From NCBI RefSeq assembly GCF_040567655.1, contig NZ_JBEXAC010000001.1, positions 868,001-932,000 of the forward strand: 64,000 bases of DNA, written 5' to 3'. The notes beneath the pieces were generated by a model, which did no database searches, was not told the DNA's origin, and was given only the letters and a program-made list of their open reading frames with translations. The stretch is from Chitinophaga sp. H8 (GTDB lineage: Bacteria; Bacteroidota; Bacteroidia; Chitinophagales; Chitinophagaceae). The position numbers and the translations under genes were made by a program. This document shows, piece after piece, positions 41,389 through 51,365 of this stretch; within the stretch, counting starts at the first letter, position 1, and each line of letters begins with the position of its first letter.

Positions 41389-44300
41389 ATGAAAATTGAC
41401 ACCTCTCGCCATGGCGTTCCATGCCGGCGGATGCGGCGTATCCCTGCCTTGCATGTTCAAAGAATCATTTTTGCTTTGCTGTTGGTATCAACCCTCCAGG
41501 TGAGTGCTGTTAGCTATTCACAACAACTTACGTTTTCCTATAAGGATGCATCTCTGGCGCAGATATTTGCAGAGATAAAGAAACAAAGCGGATACTTGTT
41601 TATATGTAGCAGCAAACAACTGGAAAATACCAGGAATGTAACGATTAACGTAAAGAATGCCTCCCTTGATTATGTGCTTAACCTTTGTTTTAAAGAACAG
41701 CCTGTAACGTATAAAATAGTGGAGAAAACGATTGTAGTGATACCCAGGGATGGTGGAAATATGATACAGACAAACATGGAGGCAGATCCTATTCAGGTAA
41801 GGGGAACAGTAGTGGATGAAACAGGTGCCCCTTTGCCAGGAGTGAGTATTCAGCTCAAAGGGACGAAAACAGGTACCAGCTCAGATGCTTCAGGAAAGTA
41901 TGTAATTACGGTACCTCAAAATAGTACCCTGGTATTTTCATATACCGGGTTTGCGCCACAGGAAATTGCTGTGAATAACAAAACAGTGGTGAATATTCAG
42001 ATGGCGAGGTTGGAAACCAAACTGAACGAACTGGTGGTAATTGGATATGGTTCGCAATTGAAAAAAGACATTTCGGGATCTGTTGCCGTGGTTGGGGAAA
42101 AGGATTTTAACAAAGGGGTTACGCAAACAGTGGCGGACTTGCTGCAAGGTAAGGTTGCCGGGTTAACGATAACAACGGAAACGGGGGATGTAACAGCTAA
42201 ACAAACAATCCGGTTAAGGGGTACTTCCTCCCTTACAGGATCAAGTGCACCATTTGTAGTGATAGACGGGGTGCCGGGCATGGACATGAATTCAGTGGCG
42301 CCACAGGACATTGAATCTATCAGTGTTCTCAAAGATGCGGCTGCCACCGCCATCTATGGTTCCAGATCGGCTAGTGGTGTGATATTGATTACCACAAAAA
42401 AGGGAAAAGCCGGACAACAAAAAATCCAGCTGAACAGCTACATAGCAGTAGATCAGGTGTCTAATAAACCAAGGTTACTGACAGCAGGTGAATGGCGTGC
42501 ATATACGAAAGACAATGGCATGGATGTAACCGGGCTGGATGTAGGAGGTAATACTGATTGGTTCAGGGAAATTATGCGTACCGGTGTTTCCCATAATCAT
42601 AGCCTGTCCCTGTCTGGCGGCTCGGATAAAGGTAATTACCGGGCTTCAGTAAACTATCTGAACAGGGAAGGTATTATGAGAGACAATGACGTGAAGCGGC
42701 TCAATCTGCTCTTTGCTGTTAATCAGAAAATACTGGATGGTAAGGTAACCTTATCACTGGTAGGAGGTGCGGTACAAAGCGATTTCTCTCCTACAAACAG
42801 TTTTAATACTGTACTGGCTTATACCATGCTGCCGGTTTACAATATTAAAAACCCCGATGGTACCTGGTTTGAAAAATTTGATTGGGAACAGGGCAACCCG
42901 GTACATAACATCGCAGAAAACCGGAACCTTGTTAAATCAAGCCAATTGTACGGAAACGGTAATATTAAAGCGAAACTGTTTGACGGATTTACAGCCGGCA
43001 TTAACCTGTTCAAGCAACGGTCTACACAGGATAGCAGCCGTTACAATGCAATCACTACGCAGGCTGGCAGGACAGACCGGGGATATGCTTTCCGCGCAAA
43101 TAGCGTGTGGGATAAAAATCTGATGGAGATAACAGGAGATTATGACAAAAGTTTTGGCAAGCATAACCTGAAACTACTCGCAGGGTATTCATATGAAGAG
43201 AACTATACGCAGTATATGAGGGCGGCCAACAGGGGCTTTATCACGGACCAGTTTGAATACAATAACCTGGGAGGAGGCGAAAATCTCTTTCCGGGTGATG
43301 TAGGTTCTATGAAGGAACTCAGTAAACTGATCTCCTTTTTCGGAAGGGCAAATTATAGCTTTGATGGCAAATATACCGTTAGTGGAACCTTACGCAGAGA
43401 TGGTTCTTCAAAATTCGGTAACCAGAACAAATGGGGACTTTTTCCCTCCGCATCTGCTGCCTGGACCATTTCAGATGAAGCCTTTCTGCGGGAAAGTAAA
43501 GTGATCGATGAACTGAAATTCAGAGCAGGTTACGGAATAGTAGGAAACCAGGAAGGTATTGGCCCTTACAGCTCTATTGCATTATATGGAAAAGGAGATG
43601 AATACTATGACAATGGCAGATGGAGAAATACGTATAAATATGCGCAGAATGATAACCCCAATCTGAAATGGGAAGAAACTGCTACTATGAACGTGGGATT
43701 TGATTATATGCTCTTTGGTGGCCGCTTGTCTGGTGCTATGGATTATTACGTGAAGAAAACAAGTGATCTGCTGTATGTATATAATGTGCCGGTACCTCCC
43801 AACTTATATCCTACTACGCTGGCCAATGTAGGGGATATGACTAACAAAGGTTTTGAGCTGACCATCAATACAGAAAACATCCGTACCAAAGACCTGAAAT
43901 GGACCACTTCCCTGAACTTTGCTACCAATAAAAATGTGGTGAACAGGTTGTCTAATGAGCTGTATCAGACGGAGAGTATTAAAACCGGGGGTATCAGCCT
44001 GCGTGGTTCCGGTAATCTTACCAGCCATATTATTGAGGAAGGCCGGGAGGTAGGTACGTTTTATGGCTGGAGATCACTAGGACTGGATAATAACGGGAAG
44101 TACATTTTTGAAGACATCAATAAGGATGGGGAGATTAACAGTCTTGATTATACTTACATCGGACAGGCTATGCCACGTTTTACATATGGTATCTATAATG
44201 CAGTTACTTACAAGCGCTTTAATTTTTCCGTCTTTTTCAGGGGAGTATATGGCAATGATGTATTGAACAATCCAAGATTACAATATGGTAATAAAAAGTG

Positions 44301-44619
44301 GCTACCGGGATCCAACGTTATGAAAGAAGCATTGACTAACGGTATTAACGATGATCCTAAGTATTCCAGCTATTATATTGAGAAAGGTTCTTTTCTCAGG
44401 TTGGACAACCTCAGTCTTTCCTATAATCTGATTGAGAAAGGCTTTAAGGGAATTAACGGACTGCGCCTGTATGTATCCGCACAAAATCTGTTTGTGATTA
44501 CCAACTTTAAAGGGCTTGATCCGGAAGTGAATATGAGCGGCCTGGCACCAGGAGTAATGGAAAATGTATTTGTGCCCAGAGCACGTACTTATTCATTTGG
44601 TGTTGATATTAATTTCTAA
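41389..44619 (+). CDS. SusC-like TonB-dependent receptor with STN domain
   Basis: This 1076-residue outer-membrane receptor has a signal region (about 25-45), an STN domain (about 48-110: LTFSYKDASLAQIFAEIKKQ) that contacts the FecR protein, a carboxypeptidase D regulatory-like domain (VRGTVVDETGAPLPGVSIQL), a plug with ISVLKDAAATAIYGSRSASG, and a barrel ending YSFGVDINF. It pairs with the SusD gene whose start lies 20 bases after its stop. It probably imports the sugar-like substrate of the operon that follows. Confidence 0.93.
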   Translation: MKIDTSRHGVPCRRMRRIPALHVQRIIFALLLVSTLQVSAVSYSQQLTFSYKDASLAQIFAEIKKQSGYLFICSSKQLENTRNVTINVKNASLDYVLNLCFKEQPVTYKIVEKTIVVIPRDGGNMIQTNMEADPIQVRGTVVDETGAPLPGVSIQLKGTKTGTSSDASGKYVITVPQNSTLVFSYTGFAPQEIAVNNKTVVNIQMARLETKLNELVVIGYGSQLKKDISGSVAVVGEKDFNKGVTQTVADLLQGKVAGLTITTETGDVTAKQTIRLRGTSSLTGSSAPFVVIDGVPGMDMNSVAPQDIESISVLKDAAATAIYGSRSASGVILITTKKGKAGQQKIQLNSYIAVDQVSNKPRLLTAGEWRAYTKDNGMDVTGLDVGGNTDWFREIMRTGVSHNHSLSLSGGSDKGNYRASVNYLNREGIMRDNDVKRLNLLFAVNQKILDGKVTLSLVGGAVQSDFSPTNSFNTVLAYTMLPVYNIKNPDGTWFEKFDWEQGNPVHNIAENRNLVKSSQLYGNGNIKAKLFDGFTAGINLFKQRSTQDSSRYNAITTQAGRTDRGYAFRANSVWDKNLMEITGDYDKSFGKHNLKLLAGYSYEENYTQYMRAANRGFITDQFEYNNLGGGENLFPGDVGSMKELSKLISFFGRANYSFDGKYTVSGTLRRDGSSKFGNQNKWGLFPSASAAWTISDEAFLRESKVIDELKFRAGYGIVGNQEGIGPYSSIALYGKGDEYYDNGRWRNTYKYAQNDNPNLKWEETATMNVGFDYMLFGGRLSGAMDYYVKKTSDLLYVYNVPVPPNLYPTTLANVGDMTNKGFELTINTENIRTKDLKWTTSLNFATNKNVVNRLSNELYQTESIKTGGISLRGSGNLTSHIIEEGREVGTFYGWRSLGLDNNGKYIFEDINKDGEINSLDYTYIGQAMPRFTYGIYNAVTYKRFNFSVFFRGVYGNDVLNNPRLQYGNKKWLPGSNVMKEALTNGINDDPKYSSYYIEKGSFLRLDNLSLSYNLIEKGFKGINGLRLYVSAQNLFVITNFKGLDPEVNMSGLAPGVMENVFVPRARTYSFGVDINF

Positions 44620-44638
44620 ACTGAAACAATCAAGGATT

Positions 44639-46180
44639 ATGAAAAATTTCAAAGCTTCTATACTGATTGTATTGCTGATGATTTCCATGGGACCCGCTTG
44701 TACCAGGCTGGATGAAACACTCTATACACAGGTGCCGGTGGATGATTTCGGGAAAAGTGAAGAACAGATCAATGCATTGGTTGGTTCTATTTACAGCAGT
44801 TTGAAATTGCATTGCATTGACTGGGATACTTACCTGACAATGGATGGGTTGTCTTCGGATATGATTGCTATTCCGGGTTTTAAAGGAGGCGACTGGAGTG
44901 AGCCGATGTACAAGGAAACCATGCAGCATAAATGGAATGCCAGCAGCAGCGGATTTAATGCCTCTTACTTTGAACCTTCTGCCAGTATATCATTGTGTAA
45001 TCAGATTTATTACCAGATTGATATTAACAAAGCCATCGTGCCCGAATTAAAAGACCAGATTCTGGCTGAGATCAGGGGAGTGCGTGCATTCTGGTATTAT
45101 ATCCTTTGTGATCACTATGGTAATGTACCTATTGTCACAGATTTTCTGGACAAATCGCAACCCGAAACAAAAACGCGGCAGGAAGTATTCACCTTCATCG
45201 TTAATGAACTGAATGACATCAAGGACAAGCTACGGAATGATGTGGCAACGCCTGCCAGCTATGGTAAAATGACCCGCGGTGCTGCGTATACCTTATTGGC
45301 TAAAATGTATCTCAATGCGGCTGTATGGAATCCGGCAGGAGGTAATAAATGGGAAGATTGTGTGAAGGCATGCGATACGGTGTTGGCCATGCCTTATCAG
45401 CTGGAAAAATGGGATATCAACTTTGTTTCCAACAATAATATCTCGCGGGAAGCGATCTTTTCAGCTGTTTTCAGAGCTGGTGGCAGTGGCCGGCAAAATA
45501 ATATAGCACTTAATACCCTGCATTATTTTGATCCGATTGCACTTGGTTTAAACATTGCTCCCTGGAATGGTATTGCTGCAAACCCACCTTATGTTAAAGA
45601 ATTTGATCCGGCAGATACCCGGTTTGCTGCCTCTTTTTTAATCGGACCCATGAAAAATCCTGCGGGAGAAATTATCATGACCCCACATGGCCGCCCATTG
45701 ATCCACACGATAGATATGGTACTGAATGAAGTAGGTCCGGATGGCTGGGGATGGATTAACCAGGAAGAGGGTGCCAGGATTAAAAAATGGCAGTTTGAGC
45801 CAGGGTTGAGTACCAGTATGGAAAATGACTTCCACATCTTCCGCCTGGCGGATGTGTACCTGATGAAAGCAGAAGCGTTGCTCCGCAGTGGGGGCAGCAA
45901 CGGTGAAGCTACCAGCCTGGTGAATACGATCCGTGCAAGGGCATTTGCAGACCCCTCAAAATTATACACTGCTGTAACACTGGAGGATATCTATAAAGAA
46001 AGAAGGTTTGAACTCGCCTGGGAAGGGTTTACCCGGCAGGATATGATCCGGTATAATAAATTCCTTTTGCCCAGACCTCCATTCAAGCCTAATACCAGTG
46101 ATCCCAAGTATCTGCTGTATGCTATTCCACAGGCGGCTATCGACGCAAATAACAAACTGAAACAAAATCCGGGGTATTAA
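44639..46180 (+). CDS. SusD-like nutrient-binding lipoprotein
   Basis: From ATG 44639 (MKNFKASILIVLLMISMGPA) the protein has 513 residues with a lipoprotein signal ending near GPAC. The frame open from 44564 overlaps susC and is not used. RagB/SusD motifs include LNEIRGVRAFWYYILCDHYG-type TPR parts (AEIRGVRAFWYYILCDHYG), GAAYTLLAKMYLNAAVWNPA, FRLADVYLMKAEALLRSGG and YKERRFELAWEGFTRQDMIR. It forms the lid of the SusC transporter. Confidence 0.92.
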   Translation: MKNFKASILIVLLMISMGPACTRLDETLYTQVPVDDFGKSEEQINALVGSIYSSLKLHCIDWDTYLTMDGLSSDMIAIPGFKGGDWSEPMYKETMQHKWNASSSGFNASYFEPSASISLCNQIYYQIDINKAIVPELKDQILAEIRGVRAFWYYILCDHYGNVPIVTDFLDKSQPETKTRQEVFTFIVNELNDIKDKLRNDVATPASYGKMTRGAAYTLLAKMYLNAAVWNPAGGNKWEDCVKACDTVLAMPYQLEKWDINFVSNNNISREAIFSAVFRAGGSGRQNNIALNTLHYFDPIALGLNIAPWNGIAANPPYVKEFDPADTRFAASFLIGPMKNPAGEIIMTPHGRPLIHTIDMVLNEVGPDGWGWINQEEGARIKKWQFEPGLSTSMENDFHIFRLADVYLMKAEALLRSGGSNGEATSLVNTIRARAFADPSKLYTAVTLEDIYKERRFELAWEGFTRQDMIRYNKFLLPRPPFKPNTSDPKYLLYAIPQAAIDANNKLKQNPGY

Positions 46181-46255
46181 CTGATCCTGTAAACAAAAAT
46201 ATACGCTTTTAAATCATCATCATACCTGGAAATCCAGGTGTTAAAACTTGTATTC

Positions 46256-47452
46256 ATGAAAAAGATGACCAGAAAAAGTTTCATCAGCAATTTTGGGGTG
46301 TTAGGTGCTGCTGCTTTTATATCTCCTGCCGTATTAGGATCAACGGGGTCTAAGGCCCAAACAGGTCCGGCCATCCTTCCTGTAAATAAAAAAATAAGAG
46401 TAGGGCTGATCGGTTGTGGTAGTGTGTCTGGTGTTTATCTGCCACATCTGGCTACTTGCCCTTATGCTGAAGTGGTAAGCCTCTGTGACATTAAACCGGA
46501 GCGTGCCCAGAAAGCGGCAAAAAAAATTAATGGTGCCAACTGGTATCCGCATATCGATAAAATGATGGCGGGAGTACCGTTTGATCTGTTGGTAAACACT
46601 ACTAACATGCAGGAACATGGGAGGCTGAACAAAATTGCCATTGCTGCAGGAAAAAATGTTTGGTGCGAAAAACCACTGGCTAACACTTACCGCGAAGGAC
46701 GTGAAATTCTGGATATGGCAAAAGCAAAAGGGGTAAAGATCTGGGGGGCTCCGGCAGTAGTCAATAGCCCTCAGTTTGCTTTCATGGCCAAACAGATAAA
46801 TGAAGGTAACCTGGGAAGAATTGCCGCTGCGCATGGGCATTATGGGCATGAAGGACCTGGTTGGTCTGCTTTTTTCTATGAAGAAAATGGAGGGAGTCTG
46901 CCAGACCTGGGCGTCTATAATATTGCTACGTTGACCGGTTTATTTGGCCCTGCTAAATCCGTAGTGGCGATGACGAATGTGATTACCCCTACCCGTACCG
47001 TAGATGATAAAGGTACGATTCCGGTTGTGGCGGAAGATAATGCCCAGGTACTTTTTGAGCATAAAAGCGGGGTACTGTCACATATCCAGTGCGGCTTCAA
47101 TTATTTCGATCCTTATGGACACCAGGGGACAGGGCAGGAGCGCCCCACAATTTCTGTATACGGGTCTAAAGGAAATATGCATATGGTAGGGTACGACTGG
47201 ATGCCTGCAGGGGTAGACATGGCTACCAGCGCCAATCCCCAGACACAGCGTTTTGTGCGTGATGCAGGTACCTATGTCTGGCAGGAGGGGGCTTCTGTGA
47301 TTTGTGAACATATGGCTACCGGCAAAAAGCCGTTGATCAATGTGGAACATTCCTTACACGTATTGGAGATCATAGAAGCTTCCCGGGAATCACAACGTAC
47401 TGGTAAACGAATTGACCTCGTATCTTCTTTTCCCTGGCCGGTAGTGGTATAG
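46256..47452 (+). CDS. Gfo/Idh/MocA-family oxidoreductase with export-type leader
   Basis: From ATG 46256 (MKKMTRKSFISNFGVLGAAA) the protein has 398 residues. The leader with TRKSF and a hydrophobic stretch is Tat-like (RK in place of RR). The Rossmann part reads RVGLIGCGSVSGVYLPHLAT, then VWCEKPLANTYREGREIL with the conserved EKP motif; the C-terminal sheet domain follows. Family members oxidise or epimerise sugars with bound NAD(P). In this operon it may oxidise a sugar moiety in the periplasm. Confidence 0.88.
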   Translation: MKKMTRKSFISNFGVLGAAAFISPAVLGSTGSKAQTGPAILPVNKKIRVGLIGCGSVSGVYLPHLATCPYAEVVSLCDIKPERAQKAAKKINGANWYPHIDKMMAGVPFDLLVNTTNMQEHGRLNKIAIAAGKNVWCEKPLANTYREGREILDMAKAKGVKIWGAPAVVNSPQFAFMAKQINEGNLGRIAAAHGHYGHEGPGWSAFFYEENGGSLPDLGVYNIATLTGLFGPAKSVVAMTNVITPTRTVDDKGTIPVVAEDNAQVLFEHKSGVLSHIQCGFNYFDPYGHQGTGQERPTISVYGSKGNMHMVGYDWMPAGVDMATSANPQTQRFVRDAGTYVWQEGASVICEHMATGKKPLINVEHSLHVLEIIEASRESQRTGKRIDLVSSFPWPVVV

Positions 47453-47453
47453 T

Positions 47454-48674
47454 ATGAACACAATTTCAGATCAACGCATCTCCTGGTGGCAAAAGCTGCG
47501 AACGGAAAATAATCGTTTCCGGCTGGTATTCCTGTGCAGTTTTGCTTCACTGGGAAGCTGGATGCCTGGTTTTAATATATGGCTGCAAGATCAGGGAATG
47601 GGAGGAACAGCAATGGGATTCCTGGCTGCTATTCCCTGGTTAGTGATGCTGCTGGTACAACCCTTCTGGGGAATATTGGCAGATAAAACAGGTAAAATAT
47701 ATTGTTTCCGGCTGTCTGTATTGTTGGCAGCATTGTTATTTGGAATTTTTCCTTTATTAGCTAAAGCCAGCATGTGGATTGGGATAATGACATGCTGTTT
47801 TGCTGTATTTCAAACACCTGTGCTGCCTTTGCTGGATAGCATCACATTGGATCATGCTGCAATGGATCATACCATATCTTATAGCAGGTTAAGATTTTGG
47901 GGGGCTCCCGGATTTGGATTGGGGGCATGGCTTACCGGGATACTTTCAACAACCTATGGCAGTGACGTGTCGTTTTATCTGACTGCTGCTTTTTTGCTTA
48001 GTGCCTGGCTGATAGCGCGCAAACTGGAACCTCCTCCCGCCGTGGTAGCTGCTGCGGATCTTAGCTTTAAGGGGCTGGGGCAAACACTTAACAACGGTAT
48101 CCTGTTCAGCTTTTTGTTGGTGGTTATGCTGGTATCCATCACCCAATCGGCCAGCTCTTTTTTCCTGACAGTGTATATGCGTGAAATTGGAGCAGCTGCT
48201 TCCATTACCGGGACTGCCATAGGGGTACAGTCACTCAGTGAATTACCCTTTTATTTCATAGCTGCCTGGTTGTTACGGAAAACAAACGCGGGGAAAGTGC
48301 TGGTCATTGCAATATGGGGTACCGCACTCCGGTTTTTACTGTATTATCTTAATGGCAACCCCTATATGGTAATCAGTATAGAGAGCCTCAATGGGATCAC
48401 CTGGACTTTACTATGGATCTCCTCTGTAGAATTTGTGAATGAAAAAGTACCTGCTCAATGGAGAACCACTGGACAGTCACTGCTATGGGCTATGTATTTT
48501 GGTGCTGGTGCAGTGGCTGGCAATGTACTCATAGGCAGCCTTTATGAAACAATGCCTATGAGGCAGATATTCGGCATATTCAGCATAGTGGTTTTTATTA
48601 CAGGAATCTTCTCTTTGCTGCTTTTTGTAAAGCCTTCCAAAACGAAACCATTGATGGTACAAAATGTAGCCTGA
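47454..48674 (+). CDS. MFS sugar transporter (NHS/LacY-like)
   Basis: The 406-residue protein has about 12 membrane helices. Its start is two bases after the previous stop. Features are the loop after helix 2 with WGILADKTGKIYCFRLS (motif A-like), and SRLRFWGAPGFGLGAWLTG, which is the SxRxWGSxG motif of the MFS_1_like nucleoside/oligosaccharide:H+ symporter group. It is the inner-membrane step after SusCD uptake. Product suggests a sugar or sugar-like substrate. Confidence 0.88.
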   Translation: MNTISDQRISWWQKLRTENNRFRLVFLCSFASLGSWMPGFNIWLQDQGMGGTAMGFLAAIPWLVMLLVQPFWGILADKTGKIYCFRLSVLLAALLFGIFPLLAKASMWIGIMTCCFAVFQTPVLPLLDSITLDHAAMDHTISYSRLRFWGAPGFGLGAWLTGILSTTYGSDVSFYLTAAFLLSAWLIARKLEPPPAVVAAADLSFKGLGQTLNNGILFSFLLVVMLVSITQSASSFFLTVYMREIGAAASITGTAIGVQSLSELPFYFIAAWLLRKTNAGKVLVIAIWGTALRFLLYYLNGNPYMVISIESLNGITWTLLWISSVEFVNEKVPAQWRTTGQSLLWAMYFGAGAVAGNVLIGSLYETMPMRQIFGIFSIVVFITGIFSLLLFVKPSKTKPLMVQNVA

Positions 48675-48710
48675 ATATTTCATCATTATAGTGCTTAAAA
48701 TTATTATTAT

Positions 48711-49904
48711 ATGAATACGCTGCAACTATTGCTGGAACAATATAAAAAGGGGTGGAGCCTGGAACGGGAATTTTACACCAGCCAGGAGGTATTTGAGCAG
48801 GAAATGACATATATCTGGAAACAGCATTGGTTATTTGCAGGATTCTCCTGTGAAATTCCTGAATCAGGTGATTATCTGACCTATATGGTATTGGACCAGT
48901 CTGTAATTATAATCCGGGATGACGATGGACAGATATATGCGCATCATAATTCCTGCAGGCACAGAGGTTCTGCAATCTGCCTGGAAGAAAGAGGCCATGA
49001 AGACAAACTAAAATGCCCCTATCATAGCTGGGTATATGATAAAAATGGTAGCCTGCGGAGTGCGCGTTTAATGCCGGATGATCTTGATAAAAGCCAGTTA
49101 GGCTTACATCCTGTTCATGTTGCAATGATAGAAGGCGCCATCTTTATTTCCCTGGCAGATAAGCCACCGGACTTTTCTCAGGAGATAGCAGCGCTTTCTC
49201 CTTATCTGCGGCCTTATCAGCTGGATAATGCGAAGGTGGCTTACCGGGATCGTTATGAACTGGAGGCCAACTGGAAACTGATCGGTGAAAATTTCAGGGA
49301 ATGTTATCATTGCGGCCCGGTACACATTGAGTACTGCAGTGTGGTGGTTGGTGCCAACCTGGTCGAAGACCGGGAGGCGGTAGTGGCGGAAAGTAAAGTC
49401 CTCTGGCAGCAGCAGGGACTAGCGGTTGATACAATTGAAAATACAGGAGATGCCAGTCATTATGCTACCCGTTATCCGCTTCGTCCAGGTATGGAAAGTT
49501 ATACATTGGATGGAAAACCTGCGGCCCTGCCGATGGGGCAGTATAAACAATACGATAATGGGGTCGTGGGGCTGATTAACTATCCCAATTTCTGGATGGA
49601 TGGGGTAAGTGATTATATCTGGTGCATGCGTATTACGCCTATTGATGCTTTGCGCGCTGTGGTGGATCTCACCTGGCTGGTAGATGGTAAAGCGGTGGAA
49701 GGAGTAGACTATGATATAGAAAGACTTACTGAGTTCTGGAAAATTACAGGGGAGCAGGACTGGCACCTTTGTGAAAATAATCAGAAAGGGATACGCTCTG
49801 TCAGATATGAGCCAGGTCCCATGGCGCCCTCTGAAGAGGATGTGGTAAACTTTCATACCTGGTATCTTAACAGGATGCGTAAGGGAGTGATGAAAAATCA
49901 GTAG
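48711..49904 (+). CDS. Rieske non-heme iron oxygenase, alpha subunit
   Basis: The 397-residue enzyme has a Rieske [2Fe-2S] motif, Cys82-x-His84 in NSCRHRGSA and Cys102-x2-His105 in KCPYHSWVYD. The catalytic domain has ENFRECYHCGPVH, giving His200 and His205 as iron ligands, with a distal acidic ligand in the DWHLCENNQKGI segment. It is most like monooxygenases acting on quaternary amines (glycine betaine or stachydrine type) rather than aromatic dioxygenases; no beta-subunit gene is present. Electrons probably come from the reductase encoded next (one-base gap). An oxygenase in a SusCD operon is unusual. Confidence 0.88.
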   Translation: MNTLQLLLEQYKKGWSLEREFYTSQEVFEQEMTYIWKQHWLFAGFSCEIPESGDYLTYMVLDQSVIIIRDDDGQIYAHHNSCRHRGSAICLEERGHEDKLKCPYHSWVYDKNGSLRSARLMPDDLDKSQLGLHPVHVAMIEGAIFISLADKPPDFSQEIAALSPYLRPYQLDNAKVAYRDRYELEANWKLIGENFRECYHCGPVHIEYCSVVVGANLVEDREAVVAESKVLWQQQGLAVDTIENTGDASHYATRYPLRPGMESYTLDGKPAALPMGQYKQYDNGVVGLINYPNFWMDGVSDYIWCMRITPIDALRAVVDLTWLVDGKAVEGVDYDIERLTEFWKITGEQDWHLCENNQKGIRSVRYEPGPMAPSEEDVVNFHTWYLNRMRKGVMKNQ

Positions 49905-49905
49905 T

Positions 49906-51363
49906 ATGAAAAGAACAGCGGTCGCCCCGGTAAAAAAAAGTAAGTTGGTAGTAATAGGGAATGGCCCTGCCGGGTTTAAATTCTGTGAGAAGTTTGTAAA
50001 GTACAGATTGGAAAAACAGTTTGACCTGGTAGTATACGGGGAAGAGCATTATCCTGCGTATGACAGGATCAACCTGACCCGGCATTTTGAAGACAGTGTA
50101 ATAGAAAAGTTGGTCCTCGCACCTGTTTCCTGGTATACACAAAATAAGATCACCCTTAAAACAGGACAGCAGGTAGTAGAGATAGACCGGAAGCAAAGAT
50201 TGATTAAAACCAGCAACGGGGCAGTGGAGCAATATGATAAACTTATTCTGGCTACAGGATCAGCCCCTTTTATTCCCTCATTAGAGAACAGGGAGCTACC
50301 TGGTGTATTTGTATATAGGACCATAGATGATATTACTGCTATTCAGTCGTATATTCAACCAGAACATAAGGCGATCGTCATTGGTGGCGGTATCCTGGGG
50401 CTGGAAGCGGCAAGGGCATTGTTGTATGCCGGACTGCAGACTACAGTCATAGAAATAGCTCCACACCTGATGCCAAGGCAGCTGGATGTAGAAGGGGCTG
50501 CCATCTTGCAGCAACAGGTGGAACAATTGGGATTGTCAGTATATTGCAGTAAGCAGGTGACAAAAATATTGGGAACGGAAGAAGTAAAGGGTATTACCTG
50601 TGCAGATGGCACCTGTTTAACGGCTGATGTAGTAATTATTTCTGCAGGGATACGTCCACGTGATGAACTGGGAGTGCGTTGCGGCTTGCAAATCGGAACT
50701 AACGGTGGTATTGTGGTAAATAATTACAATCTTACATCAGATGAAAACATCTTCGCTATAGGGGAATGTGCCCTTGCTGCTGATAGGATATGGGGGCTGG
50801 CAGCACCATGTTATGAGATGGCAGAGGTTGTAGCTGCACGGCTGGCAAAGATCTATAAAGTTTTTAGTGCAAATGTATTGCTGACAAAACTCAAAGTGCT
50901 GGAAGTAAAAGTTGTTTCCTTTGGGGATGCATTGGGAAAACATCCTCACATCCCGCTTGTATATCGGCATGAGGAAACGGGCGTTTACAAAAGAATAAAT
51001 ATTTCTCCGGATCAGCAATATGTGCTGGGGGGGATATTGGTGGGAGAGGCCGGGTGTTATGCAACGCTTTTTCATATGCTGAGAAACAGGATTAAGATTA
51101 CCGGACTACCTGCTGAATTGATTGCTCCAAAAACTGAAACAAATGAAGAGAAAATTACAGACTTCCCGGATAATACCATCATCTGTTTGTGTGAGGGCGT
51201 TTGCAAAGGAACGATTGTAGCAGATATCCTGGAAAATAATCTCACCCGCCTGGATGAAGTAAAAAAGATGACAAATGCAGGTACCGGATGTGAGAGCTGT
51301 ATATCCCTGTTAGAAGATTTGTTAGCTGAAGTATCCCGGAAAGTTTTACAAACCCGTAGTTAA
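49906..51363 (+). CDS. FAD/NAD(P)H oxidoreductase with C-terminal BFD-type [2Fe-2S] domain
   Basis: The 485-residue protein has an FAD site (LVVIGNGPAGFKFCEKF), an NAD site (AIVIGGGILGLEAARALLY), and an FAD-closing IFAIGECAL, the layout of the NirB N-terminal and rubredoxin-reductase family. The C-terminal part holds CLCEGVCKG and GTGCESC (about 425-470), a BFD-like two-iron cluster site. It should pass electrons from NAD(P)H to the Rieske oxygenase whose gene ends one base before. Its gene ends two bases before the next. Confidence 0.88.
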   Translation: MKRTAVAPVKKSKLVVIGNGPAGFKFCEKFVKYRLEKQFDLVVYGEEHYPAYDRINLTRHFEDSVIEKLVLAPVSWYTQNKITLKTGQQVVEIDRKQRLIKTSNGAVEQYDKLILATGSAPFIPSLENRELPGVFVYRTIDDITAIQSYIQPEHKAIVIGGGILGLEAARALLYAGLQTTVIEIAPHLMPRQLDVEGAAILQQQVEQLGLSVYCSKQVTKILGTEEVKGITCADGTCLTADVVIISAGIRPRDELGVRCGLQIGTNGGIVVNNYNLTSDENIFAIGECALAADRIWGLAAPCYEMAEVVAARLAKIYKVFSANVLLTKLKVLEVKVVSFGDALGKHPHIPLVYRHEETGVYKRINISPDQQYVLGGILVGEAGCYATLFHMLRNRIKITGLPAELIAPKTETNEEKITDFPDNTIICLCEGVCKGTIVADILENNLTRLDEVKKMTNAGTGCESCISLLEDLLAEVSRKVLQTRS

Positions 51364-51365
51364 AT